A stretch of 54,782 nt of DNA from an uncultured Coriobacteriaceae bacterium. GTDB lineage: Bacteria; Actinomycetota; Coriobacteriia; Coriobacteriales; Eggerthellaceae. The notes under the pieces are model-generated. The model was given only the letters and a program-made list of their open reading frames with translations, searched no databases and was not told where the DNA came from. The stretch lies in assembly GCA_900539675.1 (NCBI GenBank), contig UQDJ01000006.1:1-54782 (forward strand). Direction: 5' to 3'. A program made the translations under genes and the position numbers. Shown piece by piece: positions 41,300-49,375 of the stretch. The first letter of the stretch is position 1. Each line of letters opens with the position of its first letter.

Positions 41300-42682
41300 T
41301 TACACATGAACGCAGTCATAAAGGTACAAAGTCACCTGGGTGCCCTTGCCCTGTTCGCTTTCAATTTTCATGTAAGCCTCATCGCCGTAGTAACCACGCA
41401 GACGATCATTGACGTTCTTAACAGCGATGCCCAGACCGGTATGAGAGGTGGGATTCATGATATTGGCAAGCGCTTCAGGCTTCATGCCAATACCATCGTC
41501 GGAAACATGCAGATACACATCATCCCCGTCGCGTTCACTTGATATGCGAATGGTCAATTTACCTTCAGCTGGCATAGCATGCTTGACCGAATTTTCCACC
41601 AACGGCTGAATCATGAACGCCGGAACCGACATTGCCCGCACTTCATCATCCACGTCAACTTCCACCGCCAGACGGTCTTCGCCAAAACGGGCCTGCTCCA
41701 AGCTTAAGTAACGCACCGTCTGTTCGATTTCGCGCGAAAGCGGAATAAGGTCGGAGCTGTTTTCCAGCGTTTGACGATAGAACACCGCGAATTCGCGTAG
41801 CATCACGCGCGCCTTATCGGGATCGGTGCGCACCAGCGATGCCATCGTGTTAATAATGTTGAACAGGAAATGCGGATTGATCTGGCTTTGCAGCGCCTTC
41901 AACTCCATGCTGGTAGCCAGCTTCTTCTGCTCTTCAAGTTCCATGGCCGCAATCTGCGTTGAGAGCAACTGACCAAAGCCTTCCGCAATAGACACCTGTG
42001 TTTCAGTGATGCGCGAAGGCTTGGGGTAGTAAAACTTGAGAGTACCCTGAATAGCGTTGCCCACGCGAAGCGGCACAATAATGCCAGCCTGAATATTGCG
42101 TACTGGCACCGGGAATCCAGCTTCCGCCTGCGTTTTAAATACGCGCGTCTTGCCGTCTTGAATGGTGTGTTTCGTGCCTTCGGTATGAATCCGTGCCCCT
42201 GTGGTACCCAACACATCTTGGCCAGCGCCGTAGTAACCCAATACCACTTCACGGTCGGTAATAGCTACCGCCGACGCCGATGTTGAAGGCAGCAACACTT
42301 CACAGGCGCGTTGCGCGCTTTCAGCATTGAATCCCCCCTGCATAGCGGCTAGGGTATCGCTTGCCAAATGCAGCACTGAATTGGACTGGTTTGCACGAAT
42401 GCGATCCGGATCCAAGATGAGCGAAATGGTGATGAGCAAAAAGATGGTGAACAGTGCGCCCGATACCACCAGCACGGTGTAGTTCTTTTCGCCGCTAAAC
42501 ATGGCCCATCCCAGCACGCAGCCGCAAATCAGTGCCAAGCATAAAAACATTATTTCCAAGAAGATATACAGATTATGTCGCATCATCGAAGGTCCATTCG
42601 TAAGCGCTAGCAAGGAAAACGCGTCATGGCGCACACGGTAGTGATGCAAACCATGAAACTGATCGCGTAGTGCTTGCCGCAT
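41300..42682 (-). CDS. LytS/YehU-type sensor histidine kinase
   Basis: 460 residues. Two membrane segments at about 37-62 and 68-90, a GAF-like domain at about 105-255, then the His_kinase domain with the phospho-acceptor in LQSQINPHFLFNIINTMASL (about 274) and an HATPase_c domain (PLVENSVKHA, DDGIGM, GLGIAVKNVNDRL). It lacks the 5-TMR domain of LytS, so the input is probably cytosolic. Partner of the LytTR regulator 95 nt downstream. ATG codons at 42583-42586 are alternative starts, right before the first membrane helix. Confidence 0.92.
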   Translation of the reverse strand: MRQALRDQFHGLHHYRVRHDAFSLLALTNGPSMMRHNLYIFLEIMFLCLALICGCVLGWAMFSGEKNYTVLVVSGALFTIFLLITISLILDPDRIRANQSNSVLHLASDTLAAMQGGFNAESAQRACEVLLPSTSASAVAITDREVVLGYYGAGQDVLGTTGARIHTEGTKHTIQDGKTRVFKTQAEAGFPVPVRNIQAGIIVPLRVGNAIQGTLKFYYPKPSRITETQVSIAEGFGQLLSTQIAAMELEEQKKLATSMELKALQSQINPHFLFNIINTMASLVRTDPDKARVMLREFAVFYRQTLENSSDLIPLSREIEQTVRYLSLEQARFGEDRLAVEVDVDDEVRAMSVPAFMIQPLVENSVKHAMPAEGKLTIRISSERDGDDVYLHVSDDGIGMKPEALANIMNPTSHTGLGIAVKNVNDRLRGYYGDEAYMKIESEQGKGTQVTLYLYDCVHV

Positions 42683-42697
42683 GAAATATTGCGCCTC

Positions 42698-43588
42698 TTA
42701 TTGTACGAAAAGTGGTGCCATTTCGTTCACGAAAAGAGAAACCGCAGCCACCAGCAAAAACGCGCTGAAGATGAAACGCAGCTTGCGCTCAGGAATACGA
42801 CGAACCATGGTGGCACCAAAGATAGCACCCGGAATGCTGCCCACAGCCATAGCAATGCCCGCAATATAATCCACGTTGCCCATCATCGCTTGGGTGATAA
42901 CGCCTGGGATAGCCAAGATGGTCACTGCGATGAGCGATGTGCCAGACGCCTTGCGCATCATCATTCCCAAAACGCTCACGAACAGAGGCATCATAATAAA
43001 GCCGCCGCCCACGCCGACAAAACCAGATGCAAATCCGGCAATCAAACCAATACAAACACACAGCGCCACACGCTTAGGCGTCAAATGAAAGGGCGCCTCT
43101 TCAACTTGGGAATCTTTTTCCTGTACCCGATGAGCAGGCTCTGCATGGGCTGCCGCATCCTTTACCGCCTGTTCGCGATCCTTACCCGTCACCGGTGATG
43201 TGCCTTTTGCCTGCACCTTCGGCATGCGAATGGCCTTGCGAAACATCGATACAGCCGAATAACCAATAATCAACGCCGCAGCCAACATGATGACCCACGC
43301 CGGCGCAATGGATGCTGCATAAACGCCAAGAGGGCTGGTGCATGCACCCGCCAAACCGCACGCCAATCCCACCAGAGGGATACAGGTCTTATTTTTCAGA
43401 TGCGTGATAACGCCACCGAGTGACGTGGGAATGATAGTAAAAAGCGATGTTGCCGTCGCTTGAATTGCCGAAAGACCAAATCCGAGGCGGAAAATAGGAA
43501 CCATTAACGTTCCACCGCCAATACCTAATAGTCCTGACAAAATACCTACGCAAACGCCAACCAAAATGGCAACAATAAACGTTTCCAT
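42698..43588 (-). CDS. TauE/SafE-family membrane permease
   Basis: 296 residues, eight or so membrane helices, with the twin half motifs GLLGIGGGTLMVPIFRL (about 19-35) and GFASGFVGVGGGFIMMPLF (about 190-208) of the TauE/SafE family, known for export of sulfite or organosulfur anions. A charged loop at about 125-175 joins the halves. It precedes the sensor kinase gene by 15 nt, so the two-component system may sense something linked to its cargo; the substrate is not known. Confidence 0.9.
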   Translation of the reverse strand: METFIVAILVGVCVGILSGLLGIGGGTLMVPIFRLGFGLSAIQATATSLFTIIPTSLGGVITHLKNKTCIPLVGLACGLAGACTSPLGVYAASIAPAWVIMLAAALIIGYSAVSMFRKAIRMPKVQAKGTSPVTGKDREQAVKDAAAHAEPAHRVQEKDSQVEEAPFHLTPKRVALCVCIGLIAGFASGFVGVGGGFIMMPLFVSVLGMMMRKASGTSLIAVTILAIPGVITQAMMGNVDYIAGIAMAVGSIPGAIFGATMVRRIPERKLRFIFSAFLLVAAVSLFVNEMAPLFVQ

Positions 43589-43764
43589 CTACCACTCGTT
43601 CTATTTCTCAACGCTTTTGTTTTACTCTACGCGCCGCGACGCCTGTCGCTACTCTCATTAAGTAAAAATTACAAGCCTTTAACGGCCTTTAACGTTGCAC
43701 TGTAAAACGCATCGGTAAAGGTGGCTTTTCTCTACACGAACGCGCTAGCCCACAAAAGAGCATC

Positions 43765-43906
43765 GGCGCAATCGAAACGCACGACGCGCTCATTCGAGAC
43801 GCACGGCGCGCTTATGCATCGCGTTCACTCATGCGTCGCGTCCACTCAAGAAGCACGGCGCACTCATGTGTCGTGCTCAACCAAATGCGAGCCACGCTTA
43901 TTCGTC
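43765..43906. repeat. Degenerate 16-19-bp repeats past the GT2 glycosyltransferase stop codon
   Basis: On the minus strand units like GATGCATAAGCGCGCC and GACGCATGAGTGAACGC recur about seven times with decay. The first unit is the gene end, GACGAATAAGCG (codons Asp-Glu-stop, 43895-43906). 43589-43764 shows no gene or repeat. Confidence 0.65.
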
Positions 43907-45289
43907 GTCGGGAAGATTCAGGCGAATTTCTGCCGTGGCACCCGGATCAACATTGGCGCTTGCCATGCTATACCCTGCCGGAGCTGGAGCTGGTATTTGA
44001 TCTGGAACTGGAGTCTGAGCTGAAGCAGCTGCGGCACCTTCCTTGGCAGCAGGCGTCTGCGGAGCGGCCATTTCGACCACCACATCTTCTCCTGCTTGAC
44101 GTGCCATCGCCGCCTGAACTAACGCCTGGCGCAAACCGGCATCGCTTTCCATGCGCACCATAATATCGCTCCATATATGCTGGAACTCGAAATACTTCAT
44201 GCAGTTTGCCTGAGCATACTCGGTAGCTTCGCCCGTTGCCGCCTTGGCGCCAGCACGATAAGCACGCTTATCAGGACGAATGAGCGAACGCAAGAATGCG
44301 GTGCGCTTAATGCGCTTGGTGATACCCGGCTCCAAAAACGGACCTGGATACGGCATCAGCGACGACGGCTTAATCTGCAGCAGGTCAATCTGAGCGCGGC
44401 TAAACTCGATTTTGTAATACTCGTAAATCCAGCGGAAAATATCGCGATAAAAGCGATGACCCTCATTGCGGTCTTTTGGCGGCAAATGCGTCAGCGACCA
44501 CTGATTATCAAACCAGATATCAGACCCATACATGCGCAGGCTAAGCAGATAGTCCATATCTTCGCCGCGCATAATCCACGGGTCAAAGCTCAAGCGGCGA
44601 TACGCTTCACGGTGCAAAGCCAAGCAGCCGCCGCACACATGATTGGAACGGGAAAAACGCGGGCCTGCCATAGCCTTCGTGATCCAGTTGTTAAAGGCAC
44701 GACCCTGCTGCCAAAAATGGTTGTACCAGTGGTTTTGACTCTTGGAGAAATACGTACCTTCATCGTTATAGTAATAGCCCGACTTTGCCAGAATAGGGAT
44801 GCCCTTCTTGGTCAACTTGCCCAAGCCATACATGGCCTTGACCAGGAAATCTTCATCATCTATGACCTCGTCATCATCCAAGAACACCACAGAATCGAAT
44901 CCCAACACCTGGGCTACCACGATACCTAAATTGCGCACCGCAGAATATCCCGTAAGCCCGATAGTATCGCGCTGATCGCCATAACCTAGCTGTTCCAATC
45001 GCTGCAAGATAAGCGATTCTTCCTGCGATCCGATAATCAGCGTATGCATCTGAGGGAATCTATCGGCAATGGCTTTTGCCTTATCGGCAGCTTCTTTTGC
45101 CACATCGCCTTCAACGGCCACCAGAATAATGATCTGACCCAGGCCCTTAACCTTCTGTAAGGATTGCAAGCAACGCGCCAACGTGCCGTTTGAATTGAGG
45201 GGTGTTGGATGATCGTATAGGCTGGATGCCTGTCCGCGCTTACGAGCAGGAGTGGTATAAAACGATGGAATAATAATGGCTGGATTCAT
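43898..45289 (-). CDS. Glycosyltransferase family 2-like protein
   Basis: 463 residues. GT-A fold: AIIIPSFYTTP at the N-terminus, a nucleotide-sugar pattern, and the metal-binding FLDDDEVIDDEDFL (about 134) as DXD. WIMRGEDMDYLLSLRMYG (about 243) resembles the acceptor/ED motif of GT2. No membrane helices are seen, so the protein may act at the membrane's inner face on a wall or capsule glycan. The last 45 residues are Ala/Pro-rich, low complexity. AGGAGGG sits 9 nt before the ATG. Confidence 0.85.
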   Translation of the reverse strand: MNPAIIIPSFYTTPARKRGQASSLYDHPTPLNSNGTLARCLQSLQKVKGLGQIIILVAVEGDVAKEAADKAKAIADRFPQMHTLIIGSQEESLILQRLEQLGYGDQRDTIGLTGYSAVRNLGIVVAQVLGFDSVVFLDDDEVIDDEDFLVKAMYGLGKLTKKGIPILAKSGYYYNDEGTYFSKSQNHWYNHFWQQGRAFNNWITKAMAGPRFSRSNHVCGGCLALHREAYRRLSFDPWIMRGEDMDYLLSLRMYGSDIWFDNQWSLTHLPPKDRNEGHRFYRDIFRWIYEYYKIEFSRAQIDLLQIKPSSLMPYPGPFLEPGITKRIKRTAFLRSLIRPDKRAYRAGAKAATGEATEYAQANCMKYFEFQHIWSDIMVRMESDAGLRQALVQAAMARQAGEDVVVEMAAPQTPAAKEGAAAASAQTPVPDQIPAPAPAGYSMASANVDPGATAEIRLNLPDDE

Positions 45290-45398
45290 AGTGGAAGCCC
45301 TCCTTTTAGCGCTGACTATTGTACCCTATGGCACCAAGAGCTGCGTATATGTTATTTCTGACGCCCCAGATAACCACGACACACGTGAGCTTTTCCGG

Positions 45399-45526
45399 CA
45401 ACGTCTATGCTTTCGGCAACGTATAGGCTTTCAGCAGCGCCTACTATTGCGGCAGCACATATCATTTCCGGCAGCGCCTACTATTGCGGCAGCACATACT
45501 ATTGCGGCAACACATACTATTTCCGG
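45399..45526. repeat. 18-19-bp x 7 tandem repeat across the rsgA stop codon
   Basis: Seven consecutive units at 45399, 45417, 45435, 45453, 45472, 45490 and 45508, ending 45526. On the minus strand the type is CCG(C/G)AATAGTATGTGCTG. The first unit holds the last codons and TAG of rsgA (CGG AAA TAG). Five of the seven are near-identical; the outermost two are diverged. Period 18 keeps several copied TAG in frame. Confidence 0.95.
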
Positions 45527-46491
45527 CGGCGCGGATGACCGCGACGCGTGCGAATGCGCTGCGCTTCTTCACGACGCTGCTTCACCTGTTTGCTTTCATT
45601 GCGCAGACGAATATAGGATTCCAGACGAGCTGGCGAAATTTCGCCTGCCTCTACCGCCTTGCGCACGGCACAGCCCGGTTCATTGGTGTGAGTGCAATCG
45701 CGAAACTTGCATTCGCTGGCAAGCTGTTCGATATCGGCAAACGCCGCACCAATACCCTCATCGGCATCCCACAGGCCAAGACCGCGCACGCCGGGCATAT
45801 CAATAATGCAACCACCACTGGGAAGTTCGATTATTTCACGTGAAACGGTGGTATGACGGCCTTTGCCATCGCGCTCACGAACCGGCGTTGTTGCCTGAAT
45901 ATCACGTCCGACCAGCATATTCACCAAGCTTGATTTACCTACACCAGAACGGCCAATCAACACTGCTGTTTTATGATCGATAACATCAGAGAGCGCTTTA
46001 ATGCTTGCCGGATCCTTTTCGGATACCACCACAAGCGTATCGTTAGCGCCAATAAAGCCATCGATGCGCCTGCGCACCGCTGCAATTTCATCGGGTGACA
46101 CCATTAAATCTGCCTTGGTGAGCACCACTGCAACAGAGACGCCAGTCTCATGCGCCAACACCAATTCTCGTTCAAGGCGACGCTCGTTTATTTCCTCAAT
46201 AGGCTGAGCTACCAGCACGACGTCAAAATTTGCGGCCAACGTCTGCGGCAAAGCACGTTCAGTTGGGTCCTTGCGAACAAACGCTGAAGTACGTGGCAAC
46301 ACCTCTTCAATCAGGCCCTTATCGTGCCCTTCAGGAAGCGATACCACCACCTTATCACCGACTACCGCTCGATGTTCGCCCCCTTTAACCAGGGAAATAG
46401 CATGTTCGCAGCGCACTTCTTCACCCGTATCCAAACGCACCAGGGGATACCCGCGATCCAATTTGATAACCACGCCTTGAACCTGAGCCAT
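45517..46491 (-). CDS. rsgA: Small-subunit ribosome biogenesis GTPase RsgA
   Basis: 324 residues. N-terminal OB fold, then a circularly permuted GTPase with the order G4 (VLTKADLM, about 122), G1 (GRSGVGKSSL, about 182), G3 (DMPGVRGLGLW, about 230), and a C-terminal zinc site CKFRDCTHTNEPGCAV. Acts in late 30S assembly. Its ATG directly follows the stop of the OB-fold membrane protein gene (TAAATG), so the two are coupled. Confidence 0.95.
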   Translation of the reverse strand: MAQVQGVVIKLDRGYPLVRLDTGEEVRCEHAISLVKGGEHRAVVGDKVVVSLPEGHDKGLIEEVLPRTSAFVRKDPTERALPQTLAANFDVVLVAQPIEEINERRLERELVLAHETGVSVAVVLTKADLMVSPDEIAAVRRRIDGFIGANDTLVVVSEKDPASIKALSDVIDHKTAVLIGRSGVGKSSLVNMLVGRDIQATTPVRERDGKGRHTTVSREIIELPSGGCIIDMPGVRGLGLWDADEGIGAAFADIEQLASECKFRDCTHTNEPGCAVRKAVEAGEISPARLESYIRLRNESKQVKQRREEAQRIRTRRGHPRRRK

Positions 46492-47316
46492 TTAGCGCAA
46501 CCTTTCCCTGCGAACATGATATAAAGCCATCAAGCCCACGCCCACCAAACATACCATGATGGCCGCAATCCACACACCCATATGCGGATCCATTGACACC
46601 TTATGGCCTTCCTGCAGCACAGAAACCTCTTCGGCATGAATATCGGAAAGTCCCTGATGAATGGGGCATTCCAAATGATACGTGCCGCGCACCTGCAGCT
46701 GCGTTCCCTCGGTGCCATATTTGCCATAGGTATCGATAACGTTCGATTGCTCCTTGGACATATATACCGCAACTGTGCTGGGAGTATCCGCGTCATCTTG
46801 CAGGGTAATCCAGCAATAATCGCCATTCGATTCATCGTTGATGCGATCACCGACAACTTCACCTTTTACCAGCACTGTTTGACCTTCGTAATACGAATCA
46901 GCCTGGCTCAAATCGGCAATGGATGTGTCATAGAGAAACGAACTGTCGGAAAGCTGATTGACATATACGCGATTTGAATTATCTGGGTTATCGGAGCTGC
47001 CTGCATTATCAGAGGTATCTGCATTATCGGAACCGCCTGCATTAGCGGAACCGGCCGTGCTATCGGAGCCACCTGCGTTATCAGAGCCACTGGAAGCATT
47101 GGTATCGTCTGCCCATGCCAAAGAAACCCCAGAAAACGGCGCACCGCCGCCAAGCGCTGAGGTGCCCAGTAAACATACACCTATCGCCAGCGCAATCATC
47201 ACCACCAACGCCACCAGGGGTCCCAAAAGCCCCGATCGTTGTATTGAGTGCGCTGACGCCTGCTGCATCGATCGTACCTGCGACTGGCGTTTCGGTTGCT
47301 TTATCATTCGCTTCAT
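46492..47316 (-). CDS. Membrane protein with OB-fold domain, function unknown
   Basis: 274 residues. Basic N-terminus, a membrane helix at about 32-52, a low-complexity Asp/Ser/Asn/Gly linker at about 75-112 encoded by an 18-bp repeat, then an OB-like domain (EGQTVLVKGEVVGDR, DYCWITLQDD, VAVYMS, LQVRGTYHLEC, about 140-225) and a C-terminal helix with basic tail. The domain resembles nucleic-acid or CcmE-like OB folds, but no family is certain. Start overlaps the trkH stop as TAATG; rsgA follows immediately. The triple order trkH-OB-rsgA suggests one transcript. Confidence 0.75.
   Translation of the reverse strand: MKRMIKQPKRQSQVRSMQQASAHSIQRSGLLGPLVALVVMIALAIGVCLLGTSALGGGAPFSGVSLAWADDTNASSGSDNAGGSDSTAGSANAGGSDNADTSDNAGSSDNPDNSNRVYVNQLSDSSFLYDTSIADLSQADSYYEGQTVLVKGEVVGDRINDESNGDYCWITLQDDADTPSTVAVYMSKEQSNVIDTYGKYGTEGTQLQVRGTYHLECPIHQGLSDIHAEEVSVLQEGHKVSMDPHMGVWIAAIMVCLVGVGLMALYHVRRERLR
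46985..47092. repeat. 18-bp x 6 in-frame repeat in the OB-fold membrane protein gene
   Basis: Six consecutive 18-bp units from 46985 to 47092 of the type GCATTATCGGAGCCGCCT, coding the Ser-Asp-Asn-Ala-Gly-(Gly/Ser) hexapeptide repeats of the extracytoplasmic linker. Confidence 0.88.
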
Positions 47317-48839
47317 TACGCACGCTTCCTTCTAGCTTTGCCCAGCGAAGCAAACGAAACCGCAATTTTTACAATCAATGCAATCAGCGTAATAAATTCC
47401 AAACGGCCTGCCCACATTTCCAAAATGTAGACCATTTCCAATCCAGGCGGCATGCCGCGCGAAATAATGCCGGAGCTCAAGCCCGCATTAGCGCCCATTG
47501 AAACCGCCTCGAAGATAGAATCAATAGCGTCATAGCCATGTGCAATCCCGGCCAAAGCGCCAATAAGATAGGTCAACACAAACAGGGCCGAAACCGTCAG
47601 TGCCGCACGCGCCACTTCAGTAGTAAGCACCTGATGACCTAAATGGTAATAGCGCACTGCCACCCGTGCCGTTTCTGGCGAAAGCGTAGACTTCACCGTT
47701 GAAACAACCGATTTTGCGATAAGGCCTAAGCGAGAAAACTTCATACCACCTGAGGTGGAGCCGCTCGATCCGCCTACAGCCATCAGAATTGCCAGAATCA
47801 AAAAGGCGCCCGATGAAAAGACTGTCGTCATCTGATTGTTGGTAACCACCTGAAAACCGGTGGTTGAAAACGAAGAAACTACCATGAACACGCAGCGGCG
47901 CAGCAGCGCCAAAATGTCAGAAAAGGCGCCCGATGAACACAGCGAGCACATAAGCACAATGGTGGCCACAACCAGCCATAGTACGCCCGTGCGAATTTCG
48001 AAATCCTTAAAGAAATACGATGTTTCACCGCGACTTACCTTCACGTAGAGCGCAAAGTTGACCGCACCAAACAGCATTAACAGCATGCACACAATTTCGA
48101 AAGGAAACGAATGATAATACATGGCCGACTGACTGGTTGGGGTAAACCCTGCCGTCGTGAAACATGATATAGCACACCACAGACCATGTAGCAGAGCACG
48201 CACCGGTTCAAGGCCCGCCAGCATACACAATCCCGTTAACAGCAGCGTGCCAATAGCAACCACCATCAAAGCAATGCGGCTGATCATGCGTACCGTACTT
48301 ACAATGCTGGGCAGCACGTGTTCGCTGCGACCTTCTGATGAATACAACCCCGAGGTACTTTTTCCAAACAGCCCTAAGGACAGTGCCACAACAATTAAGC
48401 CTAAACCGCCGATCAGGTGCAACACGAAACGCCACATATTGTCAGCGTTTGACATATGCTCCAAGTCAAACGCAAGGGATGCTCCTGTGGTGGTAAGGCC
48501 CGAAGTGGTTTCAAAGAGGGCATCCAAATATGAACCATAGTGGCCCGAAAATGCCAGGGGACATGCAGCAATACAGGCGAGCACGATCCACGATAAACCT
48601 GTCACTGCCAAAGCCTGTTGATGAGTAAGACGGCCCGGCTCAACGCGCAAAAACTGCAGCGCCATACCCAACACCAATGCGCCACCCCCTGACAAAAGGT
48701 AGCGACCAGCCGGTTCCAGTTCGTCGCACAAGAGCGCCAACACAAACGGTACAGCCAGTGCAGCGGCGTAGAAGGTAATCAGAACGCCCAGGTAGTGACC
48801 GATAACTCGGACGTCATACCACGAAAAGCCCTGCAGCAT
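47316..48839 (-). CDS. trkH: TrkH-family potassium uptake protein
   Basis: 507 residues, polytopic. The four P-loop repeats of Trk/Ktr proteins are present, for example ETTSGLTTTGASL and CFTTAGFTPTSQS and SSFSTTGFQV and SMGANAGLSSG. Imports K+ across the membrane with a cytosolic TrkA-type partner, which is not in the window. First of a trkH-OB protein-rsgA run. Confidence 0.94.
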   Translation of the reverse strand: MLQGFSWYDVRVIGHYLGVLITFYAAALAVPFVLALLCDELEPAGRYLLSGGGALVLGMALQFLRVEPGRLTHQQALAVTGLSWIVLACIAACPLAFSGHYGSYLDALFETTSGLTTTGASLAFDLEHMSNADNMWRFVLHLIGGLGLIVVALSLGLFGKSTSGLYSSEGRSEHVLPSIVSTVRMISRIALMVVAIGTLLLTGLCMLAGLEPVRALLHGLWCAISCFTTAGFTPTSQSAMYYHSFPFEIVCMLLMLFGAVNFALYVKVSRGETSYFFKDFEIRTGVLWLVVATIVLMCSLCSSGAFSDILALLRRCVFMVVSSFSTTGFQVVTNNQMTTVFSSGAFLILAILMAVGGSSGSTSGGMKFSRLGLIAKSVVSTVKSTLSPETARVAVRYYHLGHQVLTTEVARAALTVSALFVLTYLIGALAGIAHGYDAIDSIFEAVSMGANAGLSSGIISRGMPPGLEMVYILEMWAGRLEFITLIALIVKIAVSFASLGKARRKRA

Positions 48840-48881
48840 TAGCAGCCAGCCCTATGTGCAACAAACCCTACGAGCAAGAGC

Positions 48882-49019
48882 CTATCCCAACGTAAAGAGA
48901 AAACGAATAACAATGGTGATGAGATAAAGCGCCAAAAGAAACACCATCATACTGGCAATAACCACTGCAAAACCCAGCAATGACGTGAGAATACTCTGTT
49001 TACGTTCGCGCTTTTCCAT
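48882..49019 (-). CDS. Possible small membrane protein, 45 residues
   Basis: ATG at 49019 opens MEKRERKQSILTSLLGF followed by one long hydrophobic helix to the end. It is 42 nt upstream of trkH in the same direction and could be a small accessory subunit. No clear ribosome site precedes the ATG, so the call is tentative. Confidence 0.45.
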   Translation of the reverse strand: MEKRERKQSILTSLLGFAVVIASMMVFLLALYLITIVIRFLFTLG

Positions 49020-49234
49020 GGTGGCTATTCTAATACAACCCAGCTAGAACACCCCAATACAAGAAAAGCTCCATCCCTTCCGTCTGAAACAAACCACAGT
49101 TCCATGCCTTACTGCGATCTGTCCAAACTTCAAGAATGGAGCTTCCTCGGCACAACCGTTTGGCGCGCCGAGCTTTTCACTACTCGTACTAGTAAGTTAC
49201 CCCTCGCCTCTTTCATAAAAGTGGCGAAAAGTCA

Positions 49235-49287
49235 GGCGCGTCCGACCATTATGCCTGATCAAAAGAGCAGGCATAATGGCGTGCGCC
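49235..49287. terminator. Long hairpin downstream of clpB
   Basis: CCATTATGCCTG (49246-49257) and CAGGCATAATGG (49268-49279) form a perfect 12-bp stem, extended by GGCGC/GCGCC outside. On the minus strand it lies 90 nt past the clpB stop and is followed by TGACTTTTCG. The rest of 49020-49375 has no gene; a second long-range pair AAGCTCCAT/ATGGAGCTT spans 49068-49144. Confidence 0.65.
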
Positions 49288-49375
49288 TTTGAATGAGCCA
49301 GATAATGCACCTGCTGATACGGGATTACAACCTATACAACACAGGTGTAACGGGCTAGAAACTAAAGCGAAACAA

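Noticed and set aside
45399..45526. Possible CRISPR-like array
   Set aside because: Units are directly adjacent with no unique spacers and no cas genes lie nearby; simple tandem repeat.
49020..49375. T-box or other structured leader
   Set aside because: Region is downstream of clpB on that strand and lacks the TGGNACCGCG-type T-box; hairpins fit a terminator.
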